NCBI RefSeq assembly: GCF_028823535.1
Contig: NZ_JAQIYM010000007.1
Span: 124,001 to 188,000 of the forward strand
Direction: 5' to 3'
Origin: Pseudomonas serbica
Lineage (GTDB): Bacteria; Pseudomonadota; Gammaproteobacteria; Pseudomonadales; Pseudomonadaceae
Length of the DNA: 64,000 nt
The notes beneath the pieces are model-generated. The model was not told where the DNA came from. It saw only the letters and a list, made by a program, of their open reading frames with translations, and did no database searches. Shown here piece after piece: positions 1-8,738 of this stretch. The position numbers and the translations under genes were made by a program. Every line of letters starts with the position of its first letter. The stretch's first letter is position 1.

Positions 1-24
1 TCTATCCATAGAGTGATTTTTTTC

Positions 25-597
25 GTGCAGGCGACCCGTTTGACCCTGATCTGCCACGCTCGAACCCTTGCACAGAAACTGGCGCGCTTTCCTGCGGACG
101 AACCCCTGGAGATGGACTGGCAAGCGGCGCGGGGTTCCCGAGGCGCTCGCTTCAAGGAGGCCTCGCGCGTGTTGTGCGGTCCGGAGTTGCGCACCCGACA
201 GACTGCGGAGCTTTTCGGCAAGCGCCTGGAAATTGTCATGGCCCTGCGCGATTGCGACTTTGGCGATTGGCGTGGCGTACGAATCAACGAGTTACAGAAA
301 AACCAGCCCGATTCACTGCAGGCCTGGCTCGCCGACCCGCGCTCGGCGCCCCACGGCGGCGAGTCGGTGGCGCAACTCGGCGAGCGAGTCGCCGCCTGGA
401 TGAAAACCCTGGAAGCGTTGCCCGGCCATGTGGTTGCCGTGACCCATCCATTCGTCATGCGTGGCGCATTGATGCAGGTACTGAAGGGGTCGGCATTCAA
501 CCTGATCGATGTCGAGCCGCTGTCGATGATAGAACTGCAGTTTCATGGTTGCTGGCGGCTGCGGCTGCCCGGCAGCGATAACGAGGGGATGTCATGA
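25..597 (+). CDS. Histidine phosphatase family protein beside cobF
   Basis: A 190-residue protein of the histidine phosphatase (phosphoglycerate mutase-like) superfamily. The N-terminal catalytic motif reads LTLICHART, so the His is kept while the Arg and Gly of the usual RHG are Cys and Ala. A later Arg (GPELRTRQTAELF) and a C-terminal His (AVTHPFVMRG) complete the expected pocket. The GTG at 25 is chosen because the protein then begins QATRLTLICHA; an upstream in-frame GTG at 13 would only add four residues. The stop overlaps the cobF start by four bases, so the two are probably translationally coupled and the enzyme may serve cobalamin metabolism, as CobC-type phosphatases do. Substrate not determined. 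Confidence 0.8.
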   Translation: MQATRLTLICHARTLAQKLARFPADEPLEMDWQAARGSRGARFKEASRVLCGPELRTRQTAELFGKRLEIVMALRDCDFGDWRGVRINELQKNQPDSLQAWLADPRSAPHGGESVAQLGERVAAWMKTLEALPGHVVAVTHPFVMRGALMQVLKGSAFNLIDVEPLSMIELQFHGCWRLRLPGSDNEGMS

Positions 598-1352
598 TGA
601 AAAAACTATTGGTCATCGGCATCGGCGCCGGCAACCCCGACTACATTACCCTGCAGGCCGTGAAGGCGCTGAACCGGGTCGATGTGTTTTTCATCATGGA
701 CAAGGGCCAGGACAAGGACAAGCTGATTGACCTGCGCCGCGAACTCTGCGAACGCCACATCACCGATCCGCACTACCGCTTTGTCGACGCCCAATGCCCG
801 GAGCGCGAGCGCGGCGAGGTGGACTACAAGACCAGCGTCGATGCGTTGAACCTGGTCAAGCAGCAAACCTTCGAGCGCCTGATCAACGAGGAACTGGCGC
901 CCGACCAGTGCGGCGGTTTCCTGGTGTGGGGCGACCCGGCGTTGTATGACAGCACCATACGCATCCTGCAGGCGATCCTGGCTTCGGGCCGCTGTGCTTT
1001 CGAGTTCGAGGTGATTCCCGGCATCACCAGCGTCCAGGCGCTGGCCGCGCAGCACAAGGTGCCCCTCAATCAAATCGGCCGCTCGGTGGAGATCACCACC
1101 GGCCGGCGCCTGGCAGCGGGGCAGGTGGGCGATGCCGACAGTCTGGTGGTGATGCTCGATGCCCAGGATGCCTACCATCATGTGGCCGATCAGCAGACGC
1201 AGATCTACTGGGGCGCCTACCTGGGCACCCCGGATGAAATCCTCATCAGCGGCAAACTCGAGGACGTGGCGCAGCAGATCGAGCGGGTGCGCAAGGCGGC
1301 CCGGCAGGCCAATGGCTGGATCATGGACACCTATCTATTGCGCAAGCCCTGA
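594..1352 (+). CDS. cobF: Precorrin-6A synthase (deacetylating) CobF
   Basis: A 252-residue protein of the tetrapyrrole methylase fold. CobF methylates precorrin-5 at C-1 with SAM and releases the acetyl group, giving precorrin-6A in the aerobic cobalamin route. The N-terminal glycine-rich segment LLVIGIGAGNPDYIT is the first SAM/substrate loop of the family, and LVWGDPALYDS and EVIPGITSVQALAA are the second and third conserved blocks. The ATG at 594 overlaps the preceding TGA; an ATG at 597 is equally possible, both downstream of GAGGGG at 583-588. The length fits the family (about 250). No other cob gene lies in the window. Confidence 0.93.
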   Translation: MMKKLLVIGIGAGNPDYITLQAVKALNRVDVFFIMDKGQDKDKLIDLRRELCERHITDPHYRFVDAQCPERERGEVDYKTSVDALNLVKQQTFERLINEELAPDQCGGFLVWGDPALYDSTIRILQAILASGRCAFEFEVIPGITSVQALAAQHKVPLNQIGRSVEITTGRRLAAGQVGDADSLVVMLDAQDAYHHVADQQTQIYWGAYLGTPDEILISGKLEDVAQQIERVRKAARQANGWIMDTYLLRKP

Positions 1353-2315
1353 AGCACGCGCTCGCCCAAACCGTTCCCTGTACACCGACGGTGGCACGCC
1401 GACCACGTTGCGAAACGCCACGCGAAAGCTTTCCACCGAACGATAACCACAGTGCTGGGCGATCTGCTCGGTGTGCTGGTCGGTGCTTTCCAGCAATTCC
1501 CGGGCGCGCCCCAGGCGTTCTTGCTGCAACCAGGTCTTGGGCGACTGGCCGCTGGCTTCGGTGAAACGGCGCAGGAAGGTGCGCTCGCTCATGGCGGCTT
1601 TGCTGGCCAGGTCGCGTACCTCCAGCGGTTCGTGCAACCGCTCTCGTGCCCACTGTATGACGCGCGAAAGATCGCTGCGCGGCGCAGGGCTGACCGGCGT
1701 CGGAATGAACTGCGCCTGGCCCCCGGTGCGTTGCGGTGACATCACCAGGCGCCGCGCGACTGAGTTGGCCACCTGGGTGCCAAAATCCCGCGTCACCAGG
1801 TGCAGGCAGGCGTCGATGCCCGCAGCGCTTCCGGCCGAGGTGATCAATTGTCCGGAATCGACGTAGAGCACGTCCGGGTCCACCAGGATGTTCGGATAGC
1901 GTTCGGCCAGTTCCGCGGTGTAGCGCCAATGCGTGGTGGCGCTGCGACCGTCGAGCAAACCGGTAGCGGCCAGCACGAACACCCCCGAGCAGATCGACAG
2001 CAACCGCGCACCCCGCGCATGGGCGTGGCGCAGGGCAGTCAGCAGCGCCTCAGGTACCGCTGCCTGACGGTCGCGCCAGCCGGGAATGATAACGGTCCGT
2101 GCCTGTTCCAGCAGTTCCAGGCCGCCATCGGCCAATACCTGAATACCGCCCATGGCGCGCATCGGCCCTTGATCGACGGCCGCGATTCGATGGCTGTACC
2201 AAGGGAAATCGAACTCTGGCCGTGCCAGGCCAAAAATCTCCACGGCGATGCCGAATTCGAAAGTACACAGGCCGTCGTAGGCCAGGATCACGACCAGTCC
2301 TGGAGAAGCATGCAT
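1335..2315 (-). CDS. ftrA: GlxA/FtrA-family transcriptional regulator
   Basis: A 326-residue regulator with an N-terminal DJ-1/PfpI (glutamine amidotransferase-like) domain, roughly residues 5-180 (LVVILAYDGLCTFEFGIAVE), and a C-terminal AraC-type double helix-turn-helix (MSERTFLRRFTEASGQSP, then CGYRSVESFRVAFRN). The amidotransferase-like domain normally senses a ligand rather than acting as an enzyme; the SICSGVFVLAATGLL stretch is the nucleophile-elbow region. The start at 2315 (MHASPGLVV) is preferred over longer readings. It is divergent from the rhodanese gene 100 bases away, the typical ftrA/rhodanese pairing, so it probably controls that gene. Its 3' end overlaps the cobF 3' end by 18 bases, tail to tail. 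Confidence 0.87.
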   Translation of the reverse strand: MHASPGLVVILAYDGLCTFEFGIAVEIFGLARPEFDFPWYSHRIAAVDQGPMRAMGGIQVLADGGLELLEQARTVIIPGWRDRQAAVPEALLTALRHAHARGARLLSICSGVFVLAATGLLDGRSATTHWRYTAELAERYPNILVDPDVLYVDSGQLITSAGSAAGIDACLHLVTRDFGTQVANSVARRLVMSPQRTGGQAQFIPTPVSPAPRSDLSRVIQWARERLHEPLEVRDLASKAAMSERTFLRRFTEASGQSPKTWLQQERLGRARELLESTDQHTEQIAQHCGYRSVESFRVAFRNVVGVPPSVYRERFGRARASGLAQ

Positions 2316-2416
2316 TTGGCGGAAAGTTCCCGGTGAGTGTCTTGTGCGCCACTTTAGCCGTAGAAGGCGGACAGATAAAGTCTGTTCACACCGACCGACA
2401 TCCCGGAGCACTGCCC

Positions 2417-2836
2417 ATGACCAGCCTCGTCCGCGAAATTCCCGCCGCCCCTTCGGCCATTGCCTTGATGCATTTCAGCAACCGCCTGACATTCGAAACC
2501 GACTGTTCCGACGTTTACGCCAGCCAGCAGGCCGGCGAAGTCGATTTCATTCTGGTGGATGTGCGGGGGCCGTTGGCGTTCGACCGCGGGCATGTGCCGG
2601 GTGCGATCAACATTCCCGGGCGACTTCTTACCGCCGAAGGTTTGCGTGCCTACGCGAAAACCAGCCTGTTCGTGGTCTATTGCGCAGGCCCCCACTGCAA
2701 CGGGGCGAACAAGGCGGCGGTGAAGCTGGCGGCGCTGGGGTACCCGGTGAAGGAAATGATTGGCGGTGTGACCGGATGGCTGGATGAAGGGTTCGAGTTG
2801 AGTGCGGCGGGCGCCGCTATCGGCTGCGCCTGCTGA
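2417..2836 (+). CDS. Rhodanese-like domain protein
   Basis: A 139-residue single-domain rhodanese (sulfurtransferase fold). VDVRGPLAFDRGHVPGAINIP is the family signature and VVYCAGPHCNGANKAA is the active-site loop with the nucleophilic Cys. The end of the domain (IGGVTGWLDEGF) is also typical, and the protein finishes with a CxC tail (GCAC). There is no signal peptide, so it is probably cytosolic. The ATG at 2417 places the start in a 100-base divergent promoter region shared with the ftrA-like regulator. The physiological sulfur donor and acceptor are unknown. Confidence 0.87.
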   Translation: MTSLVREIPAAPSAIALMHFSNRLTFETDCSDVYASQQAGEVDFILVDVRGPLAFDRGHVPGAINIPGRLLTAEGLRAYAKTSLFVVYCAGPHCNGANKAAVKLAALGYPVKEMIGGVTGWLDEGFELSAAGAAIGCAC

Positions 2837-2856
2837 ACCTGCCTGTACTCGATCTT

Positions 2857-2940
2857 CTGTAGGAGCTGGCTTGCCAGCGAAGGCGGCCGAAAGACCAGCC
2901 CAATGCCCAAGGAGGCCTTCGTCGGCAAACCGGCTCCTTT
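2857..2940. repeat. REP-type palindromic pair
   Basis: The left arm CTGTAGGAGCTGGCTTGCCA is followed about 45 bases later by an imperfect inverted copy ending in CGGCAAACCGGCTCCT. This is the common fluorescent-Pseudomonas REP palindrome, also found at 14199, 15139, 16450 and 22701 in this window. It lies between the rhodanese gene and the binding-protein gene. The rest of the 236-base gap (2941-3072) shows only the ribosome binding site CAGGAG before 3073. Confidence 0.85.
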
Positions 2941-3072
2941 CTATAACTATTTGTCGCTTCATACTAATTTACCCTGTGAAAGCCGCTCTAGACTGCCGGC
3001 CACTTCGGTCCCACCGCCACAAGCTAGCGACCGAAAGCTGCCAATAAAAGTCTCCGCACACAGGAGTTATAA

Positions 3073-3852
3073 ATGAAGAAGCTAGTGATGTTCGGTGCCC
3101 TGGCACTGTCGATGTTGTCCCTCACCGCCGTGGCCGCGGATACCAAGCCAATTCGCATCGGTATCGAAGCCGGTTACCCACCATTCTCGATGAAAACCCC
3201 CGACGGCAAGCTCACCGGCTTCGACGTGGACATCGGCGACGCCCTGTGCGAGCAGATGCAGGTCAAGTGCACCTGGGTCGAGCAAGAGTTCGACGGCCTG
3301 ATTCCGGCACTGAAGGTCAAGAAGATCGACGCCATCCTGTCGTCCATGACCATCACCGACGATCGCAAGAAAAACGTCGATTTCACCATCAAGTACTACC
3401 ACACCCCGGCACGTTTCGTGATGAAGGAAGGTTCCGACGTCAAGGACCCGTTGACCGAACTCAAGGGCAAGAAAGTCGGTGTACTGCGCGCCAGTACCCA
3501 TGATCGTTTTGCCACCGAAGTGCTGCAACCGGCAGGGATTGTCCTGGTGCGCTACGGTTCCCAGCAGGAAGCCAACCTGGACATGGTGTCCGGCCGCGTT
3601 GATGCGCTGCTGGCCGACTCGGTCAACCTGGACGACGGTTTCCTGAAGACCGACGCCGGCAAGGGTTTTGCTTTCGTGGGACCTGAGTACAACGATCCGA
3701 AATACTTCGGCGGTGGTGCAGGCATTGCCGTGCGCAAGGGCGATACCGCCCTGGCCGAGCAGTTCAACAAAGCCATTACCGAGATCCGCGCCAACGGCAA
3801 GTACAACCAAGTGCAGGACAAGTACTTCAAGTTTGACGTCTACGGCGAGTAA
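3073..3852 (+). CDS. Periplasmic amino-acid ABC transporter binding protein (HisJ/ArgT/AotJ type)
   Basis: A 259-residue solute-binding protein. Residues 1-22 form a signal peptide cut after AVAA. The mature part carries family 3 signatures: [30 protein letters not shown], and the hinge segment [15 protein letters not shown]. The family binds basic or polar amino acids and delivers them to an inner-membrane permease. No permease or ATPase gene lies next to it, so it must share components encoded elsewhere or act with a distant operon. The next gene is an AstE/aspartoacylase-like deacylase, recalling aotO in the P. aeruginosa aotJQMOP-argR operon. CAGGAG precedes the start and a strong terminator follows the stop. 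Confidence 0.88.
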   Translation: MKKLVMFGALALSMLSLTAVAADTKPIRIGIEAGYPPFSMKTPDGKLTGFDVDIGDALCEQMQVKCTWVEQEFDGLIPALKVKKIDAILSSMTITDDRKKNVDFTIKYYHTPARFVMKEGSDVKDPLTELKGKKVGVLRASTHDRFATEVLQPAGIVLVRYGSQQEANLDMVSGRVDALLADSVNLDDGFLKTDAGKGFAFVGPEYNDPKYFGGGAGIAVRKGDTALAEQFNKAITEIRANGKYNQVQDKYFKFDVYGE

Positions 3853-3862
3853 TCGAGCCGTT

Positions 3863-3899
3863 AAAAAATGGCCCCGTTAACGCGGCGGCCATTTTTTTC
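3863..3899 (+). terminator. Rho-independent terminator after the binding-protein gene
   Basis: The stem AAAAAATGGCC pairs with GGCCATTTTTT, 13 bases apart, and is followed by further T residues. It begins 11 bases after the stop of the binding-protein gene. Confidence 0.85.
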
Positions 3900-3957
3900 G
3901 CCCATGATTTATCCTGCCCAACCCATTTCCCCACCGTTGGAGAATCGGAGTCTTCCC

Positions 3958-5070
3958 ATGCAACGCATCGACCATTTGCTGCCCTGGAGCCACCTGGGAA
4001 CCGAGCGCACCCTCAGCGTATTCCGTTATGGCGCGGGCACTCGCAAGGTCTACATCCAGGCCAGCCTGCACGCCGATGAACTGCCGGGCATGCGCACCGC
4101 CTGGGAGCTCAAGCAGCGCCTGGCCGAACTGGAAAGCCAGGGCCAATTGCAAGGCGTGATCGAACTGGTGCCGGTGGCCAACCCCATCGGTCTCGACCAG
4201 CACCTGCAAGGCAGTCACATGGGCCGCTTCGAACTGGGCAGCGGCAAGAACTTCAACCGCTCGTTCGTCGAACTGAGCGCTCCGGTGGCGCAAAGGGTGG
4301 GTGATCGCCTGGGCAGCGATGCCGAGGCCAACATCGCCCTGATTCGCCAGGCCATGGGCCAGGTGCTCGACGACCTGCCGGCCCCGGCTTCGCAACTGGA
4401 AGCGATGCACCGCCTGTTACTGCGTCATGCCTGCGACGCCGACATCACCCTCGACCTGCATTGCGATTTCGATGCGGCGATTCACCTCTACGCCTTGCCG
4501 CAACACTGGCCGCAATGGCAATCGCTGGCGGCGCGCCTGAAAGCCGGGGTGGCGTTGCTGTGCGAGGATTCCGGTGGCAGTTCCTTCGACGAGTCCTGCT
4601 CTTCACCCTGGTTACGCCTGGCCAGGGCTTTCCCCGAAGCCGCCATTCCTCCGGCCAACCTGGCGACCACGCTGGAGCTTGGCAGCATGGGCGACACCCG
4701 GGTCGATCAGGCCCAGGCCAATTGCGAGGCGATCCTGGGCTTTCTCGCCGAACAGGGTTTCATCAAGGGCACCTGGCCGGCGGCACCGGGCGAGTGCTGC
4801 GAGGGCATGCCGTTCGAAGGCACCCAATACCTGTTCGCACCGCATCACGGCGTGGTCAGCTTCCTGCGCGAGGCCGGTGAATGGGTGGAGCAGGGCGATC
4901 CACTGTTCGAAGTGGTCGACCCATTGAACGACAAGGTCACCACCGTGCGCGCGGGCACAAGTGGCGTGCTGTTTGCGATTGATCGCGGGCGCTATACGCA
5001 ACCGGGCACTTGGCAGGCGAAAGTGGCCGGGCGCGAGCCGATTCGGGTTGGGAAGTTGATTAACGATTGA
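3958..5070 (+). CDS. Succinylglutamate desuccinylase/aspartoacylase family deacylase
   Basis: A 370-residue zinc carboxypeptidase-like amidohydrolase of the AstE/ASPA family. The zinc site is visible as ASLHADELPG (HxxE) and the later DLHCD (DLH, third ligand His); NFNRSF supplies substrate-binding residues. The last 80 residues (LFAPHHGVVSFLREAGEWVEQGDPL) form the beta-barrel tail found in this subfamily. These enzymes cleave N-acyl groups from amino acids; aotO of P. aeruginosa belongs here and sits in the arginine transport operon. The start at 3958 follows a separate leader after the terminator at 3863, so it has its own promoter or depends on read-through. Confidence 0.85.
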   Translation: MQRIDHLLPWSHLGTERTLSVFRYGAGTRKVYIQASLHADELPGMRTAWELKQRLAELESQGQLQGVIELVPVANPIGLDQHLQGSHMGRFELGSGKNFNRSFVELSAPVAQRVGDRLGSDAEANIALIRQAMGQVLDDLPAPASQLEAMHRLLLRHACDADITLDLHCDFDAAIHLYALPQHWPQWQSLAARLKAGVALLCEDSGGSSFDESCSSPWLRLARAFPEAAIPPANLATTLELGSMGDTRVDQAQANCEAILGFLAEQGFIKGTWPAAPGECCEGMPFEGTQYLFAPHHGVVSFLREAGEWVEQGDPLFEVVDPLNDKVTTVRAGTSGVLFAIDRGRYTQPGTWQAKVAGREPIRVGKLIND

Positions 5071-5081
5071 GGAGGGGAGGG

Positions 5082-5699
5082 TCATTCCACGCCGCGTGAT
5101 CGGTGGATGCCTAATGTGATGAGGTAGCGCTCCTCTGTGGGGCGCTTGTCGTACTTGAAGCGATTGACCACCAGCATCAGTTGGTACTTGTCACCTGCTC
5201 GCCAGTAAGCCGTCCCGCCTTTTTTTGCATCGCGCAATTGGGCCCGCCATTGCGGGGTGTCGGCGAACGAAGGGAAGTCATTGACCCGGATGGGTACCCA
5301 GCCAGCGTTGCGCCATTGCTCCTGCAGATCCAGTACGAGCTTGAGGGTGTCGTCGAGCAATAGTGGTTCGATTTGTGGGGACATGTTGACACCGTTGATT
5401 GACTCATCACGATTGAACGTAACCGTAAAGTAGCGTGCCAGTGGAGTTATGAACCCATATTGAGGATCGATGAAACGAAGACGGGCATCCGACTTGGGCA
5501 AGCGCCCCCAAAAGTGCCCGGCGATGGCTGGATCAATGGCCGCACTGGAGCGACGGCGCATATCCTCCCAAGGCTCGCCAATCAACAGGGCAATTTCCGG
5601 CTCATCTGATAGGGCCTCAATCGCTGCCAATGTCAGGAGGGCCGCGACCGCCAGTGCCAACGCACCACGACGCCAGCCCACGCGTTGCAGCAGGCTCAT
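5082..5699 (-). CDS. Membrane-anchored protein downstream of the PAAR effector gene, possible immunity protein
   Basis: A 205-residue protein with one N-terminal membrane helix (about residues 11-28) and a soluble remainder. No family was recognised. Its ATG overlaps the stop of the PAAR gene remnant (ATGA at 5696-5699), so it was once the second cistron of a two-gene unit. In such units the second gene usually encodes the protein protecting the cell from the effector. That role is inferred from position only. Base composition is visibly more AT-rich than neighbouring genes, suggesting acquisition by transfer. The reading frame is intact although the upstream gene is destroyed. Confidence 0.7.
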   Translation of the reverse strand: MSLLQRVGWRRGALALAVAALLTLAAIEALSDEPEIALLIGEPWEDMRRRSSAAIDPAIAGHFWGRLPKSDARLRFIDPQYGFITPLARYFTVTFNRDESINGVNMSPQIEPLLLDDTLKLVLDLQEQWRNAGWVPIRVNDFPSFADTPQWRAQLRDAKKGGTAYWRAGDKYQLMLVVNRFKYDKRPTEERYLITLGIHRSRGVE

Positions 5700-6899
5700 C
5701 GCACGCTTCCACCCCAGGCGATATCCCGAATCGATTGCTCAATCAGCTCGCGCTGGTTGCTGCGTAGTAGATCATCAAACTGCTCTGCGGCTCTAAGTAC
5801 GAAGGGCATGCACTGATTGATATCGGCCAGGTTGGCAGTGAGGCTGTTGCTGAAACCAATGGTGCGTCCGTCGTCGATCCGGCGGCACTGACTGGCCAAC
5901 GTCAGTTCGATGGCTTCAGCGGCGCCAGACGGGATACCGCTCAGGTAGGAAAGATGATTGCTGTACAGCAATGAGCTGAATCGCCAGTCGTTGTACATCG
6001 CTGGTTGCAGAATATTCTGTTGTTCGTGCCAAGCCAGATGTTCAACGCTTTTGGCGATGTTGCCCGCCTCGATCGCCCCAAAAGCCAGGATGATTTCATC
6101 ATGGTCAATCCCGAATTTTAGTGTTTCCTCTCCGACCGGCCATAGCATGGTCGAGGAAGCAAAAACCGACATGGTGCGCTTCTTCATGTACTACAACCGC
6201 ACCAGGCTCCACAGCTACAACAACTACCTGTCGCCAATAGCTATGGAGCAAAAAGCGGCATAAACACCGTAATCGGTGTCCGGGATTACTTGACCAGTTC
6301 AACCCACCTGTTTCGAGGCGAAAGCCGCAAGACCTGCCCACTGGAATCGCGAATCGAGGCGCCACAGCTGCGCGTAGACGGCATTGATTGCCTTGTTGCG
6401 CGCCTTCGGATCGGCAATCAGTTTGCCGCCCGGGGCCACGACGTTTTCGACCCTTTGCTGATGCCCGCGCCAAAGGTTTTCACAGACTGTCCCTGGCCGT
6501 TCGCTGAGCGTGGGTGTGGGTGCCCGCGCTGAAGCGAAACTGGATGGTTGCGGTGGTTGGGGGCAACTGGCGCGGCTTCCTGCTGCGGGGCACTCCTCGC
6601 GGCTTGCGGCGCAGCACCCTGACTGGACTCATAGGTGGCGGTGGTAAACGAGGGGTAGAGCCCGGCCTTGCAGGAGCAGCTGCTGCGGCTGTCCAGCGAG
6701 CCAGCGAACAGCCTGCATGACTGTTCATGTACGAGATGCCACCGACGATTTCATAGGTTTTGTCGTTCTTGCCACAGGAAACCGGATCCCCGGCGCGAGC
6801 GTGGGCGAAGCCAAACGTCATGATGCAGGTATCGGTCTCCAGCACCTCGCCGCCACAACTGGTCTTGTCACCCTTGCGAATGAAATATCCCTTAGCCAT
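5696..6899 (-). pseudogene. Broken PAAR-domain type VI effector gene
   Basis: The first 60 or so codons from the ATG at 6899 encode a PAAR domain (MAKGYFIRKGDKTSCGG, then AGDPVSCGKNDKTYEIVGG), which caps the type VI secretion spike. At about 6715 one base is missing: the frame SYMNSHA... should continue as HGRLFAGSLDS in another frame. A second shift lies near 6553. A third-frame segment (ENLWRGHQQRVENVVAPGGK ... FASKQVG) runs to about 6302, where an IS fragment interrupts it. The C-terminal part resumes at about 6146 (LWPVGEETLKFGI) and ends at 5696. The middle of the original effector is absent. The C-terminal region resembles the DUF2515-type domain fused to PAAR in other pseudomonads; that name is from memory and should be checked. 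Confidence 0.8.
6147..6301 (+). mobile_element. 3' remnant of an IS3-family transposase with its right end
   Basis: The plus strand encodes the last 38 residues of a transposase, ending MVRFFMYYNRTRLHSYNNYL then SPIAMEQKAA and a stop at 6261-6263. This is the conserved C terminus of IS3-family OrfB. The following 35 bases (GTGTCCGGGATTACTTGACCA) look like the terminal inverted repeat. Both flanks belong to the PAAR effector gene in the opposite orientation, so the element inserted there and then lost most of its length together with the centre of the gene. No left end was found. Confidence 0.75.
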
Positions 6900-7122
6900 C
6901 GCTTGAACTCCTTGTCTGTTGACGCGCGAATTGCTCCCACTTCCATGGAAATGGAGGCATGGCAAAATGCCGCGCACAGGGTTCTATGCAAGGGTGTCAG
7001 GCGTAAATCAGACCTTTCCTTGTCTGCTGTAGGCTGATTCCATAATGGGGCCGGTGCTGGGAGTCGCTGCAACGAAGGTGCTAGTCTCTGTCCCGAATCC
7101 TGCGCACGGTGAAGGAAGGTTT

Positions 7123-7839
7123 ATGCTGAAGTTTCTCGCTCTGTTCACGCTGCTGGCATCCGCCACTGTCCATGCTCAAACCCCATTGCAAAGCGACCTG
7201 CCGCTCAAGTACCTGGAGCAGGCCAACGCCGATTCCCGCGAGCAGCCCCTGGTGATCTTTCTCCACGGCTACGGCAGTAACGAGCAGGATCTGTTCGACA
7301 TCAAGGATGAGTTACCCAGCGAGTACAACTACCTGTCGGTGCGGGCGCCGATGGTGATGCAGGAGGGGAGTTACCAGTGGTTTCGCAAGAAGGGCGAAGG
7401 TGCCTACAACGGCGAAACCGATGACCTGAAGTCGAGCGGCCAGTTGCTGCTGGATTTCGTCGTACAGGCGACGAAGAAATATCACACGCAACCGGAGAAG
7501 GTGTTCCTGGTGGGATTCAGCCAGGGCGCGATCATGTCCTACGAAGTCGCCCTTCGGCATCCCGAGGCGGTGGGCGGGATTGCCGCGTTGAGCGGGCGGA
7601 TTCTGCCGGTGCTCAAGTCTGAATTGAAGCCTGATGAAAAACGCCAGTCGCTGGCGATTTTCATCGGCCATGGCACGGCGGACCAGCGTCTTCCCTTGAG
7701 CGATGGCACCGAGGCCAACAGCCTGTTGCAGAGCATTTCACTGGAGCCCGAGTTCCACGCTTACCAGGGTGTCGGCCACAGCATCAGTGCCGAGGAGATG
7801 CAGGACTTGAGCGCCTGGTTGCAGCGCCGCAACCCCTGA
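7123..7839 (+). CDS. Exported alpha/beta hydrolase (carboxylesterase/phospholipase type)
   Basis: A 238-residue hydrolase with a signal peptide (residues 1-18, cut after VHA). The oxyanion-hole segment IFLHGYGSNEQDLF, the nucleophile elbow GFSQGA, the acid segment FIGHGTADQRLP and the terminal His in GVGHSI make a complete Ser-Asp-His triad of the phospholipase/carboxylesterase (AB hydrolase 2) family. GAAGGAAGG just upstream fixes the ATG at 7123. The export signal suggests a periplasmic esterase. It converges with the gene at 7843 with only three bases between stops. Confidence 0.87.
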   Translation: MLKFLALFTLLASATVHAQTPLQSDLPLKYLEQANADSREQPLVIFLHGYGSNEQDLFDIKDELPSEYNYLSVRAPMVMQEGSYQWFRKKGEGAYNGETDDLKSSGQLLLDFVVQATKKYHTQPEKVFLVGFSQGAIMSYEVALRHPEAVGGIAALSGRILPVLKSELKPDEKRQSLAIFIGHGTADQRLPLSDGTEANSLLQSISLEPEFHAYQGVGHSISAEEMQDLSAWLQRRNP

Positions 7840-7842
7840 GGC

Positions 7843-8415
7843 TCATTTGCCGCTGACGATCTGCTTGATCAGGGTTTCGTGGGCGGCCATGTCGCCGGGG
7901 CGGGAAATGACCTGAATCACCGTCATGTGGTTGCCCGAAGCCGCCATCAACGTGGTGTTGAGGGTCATGCCACCGCCCTGGGTGGCAGTGCTGTCGACCT
8001 GGCGCACGCCCAGGCCGGTGTTCTTCAGGGTCAGGCTTTTTTCGCTGAGCTTGTTGTAGTCCGCCAGGGCCTTGTGTTGCGCCGCGTCGAAGTCGGCCGC
8101 CGTGCCGTCGAGGAACTCACCGTCGTTGTCCTTGACCCTGACCCCTTCGGGCAGGCTGTTTTGCGCGGCGATCACCACGGTCTTGGTGGTTTCGTTCGAA
8201 TACATGGTGCCGCTCGCACCGGTAGGGCTGGCGGGCAACGGATTGGCCACGAAACCCTTGGGTAGGGTGAAGGTGAACTTGCCATCGAGCAGCGAGACTT
8301 TCTGGCCCTGCACCGTCTCCTTCGCAGGAGCCTTGGCCGCCTGCACATTCAAAGCCCCCAGGCTGGCAGCCGCTGCCAGCAACAGGACAACGGCTTTTTT
8401 ACTCAACAGTGACAT
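7843..8415 (-). CDS. Exported DcrB-like (DUF1795) protein
   Basis: A 190-residue protein with a signal peptide (residues 1-26, cut after VQA). The mature part (FTFTLPKGFVANPLP, then MYSNETTKTVVIAAQ, and a C-terminal helix ending LIKQIVSGK) has the alternating strand pattern of DcrB/DUF1795 proteins. The function is not established; DcrB of E. coli affects phage C1/C6 infection and envelope lipoprotein processing. Family assignment is moderate, and periplasmic location is well supported. Confidence 0.7.
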   Translation of the reverse strand: MSLLSKKAVVLLLAAAASLGALNVQAAKAPAKETVQGQKVSLLDGKFTFTLPKGFVANPLPASPTGASGTMYSNETTKTVVIAAQNSLPEGVRVKDNDGEFLDGTAADFDAAQHKALADYNKLSEKSLTLKNTGLGVRQVDSTATQGGGMTLNTTLMAASGNHMTVIQVISRPGDMAAHETLIKQIVSGK

Positions 8416-8515
8416 CGGAATCTCCAGGGATGGTCGCGCGGTGGGGCGTGATCATCCCATGGCGGCTGCGAGATGTTCCAGCATGGGCTAACGGACGGTC
8501 GTTGATGCTTCGGTA

Positions 8516-8620
8516 TCAGGGGTATTCCTGCCGGGCATGTAACACACTCAGGATCTGGATTTGATCCGTCACTCGTCCGACGGCCAACCTGAAAAATATG
8601 TAGGAAACAGGCTCGATTTT
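8516..8620 (-). pseudogene. Possible remnant of a RelE/ParE-type toxin C terminus
   Basis: In the 323-base gap between 8416 and 8738 the minus strand holds 34 codons without a start, reading KIEPVSYIFFRLA ... IQILSVLHARQEYP before a stop at 8516-8518. The end resembles the last strand and helix of RelE/ParE toxins. No start codon, upstream toxin half or antitoxin gene is present. The rest of the gap shows nothing recognisable. Confidence 0.3.
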
Positions 8621-8738
8621 TTGATCTCCGTTGCCGCATGTAGGATCTGAAAAAACCAGTAGCCGATACCCTGTGGCGACGGCAGGTCACCACAAGGGTC
8701 GGGCGCAGTCACACCTCCCGACGTACGTCGGGAACGCG

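Noticed and set aside
8403..8693. 96-residue minus-strand frame upstream of the DcrB-like gene
   Set aside because: Composition is atypical (many Arg, Pro, Cys), it has no ribosome binding site and it overlaps the start of the real gene.
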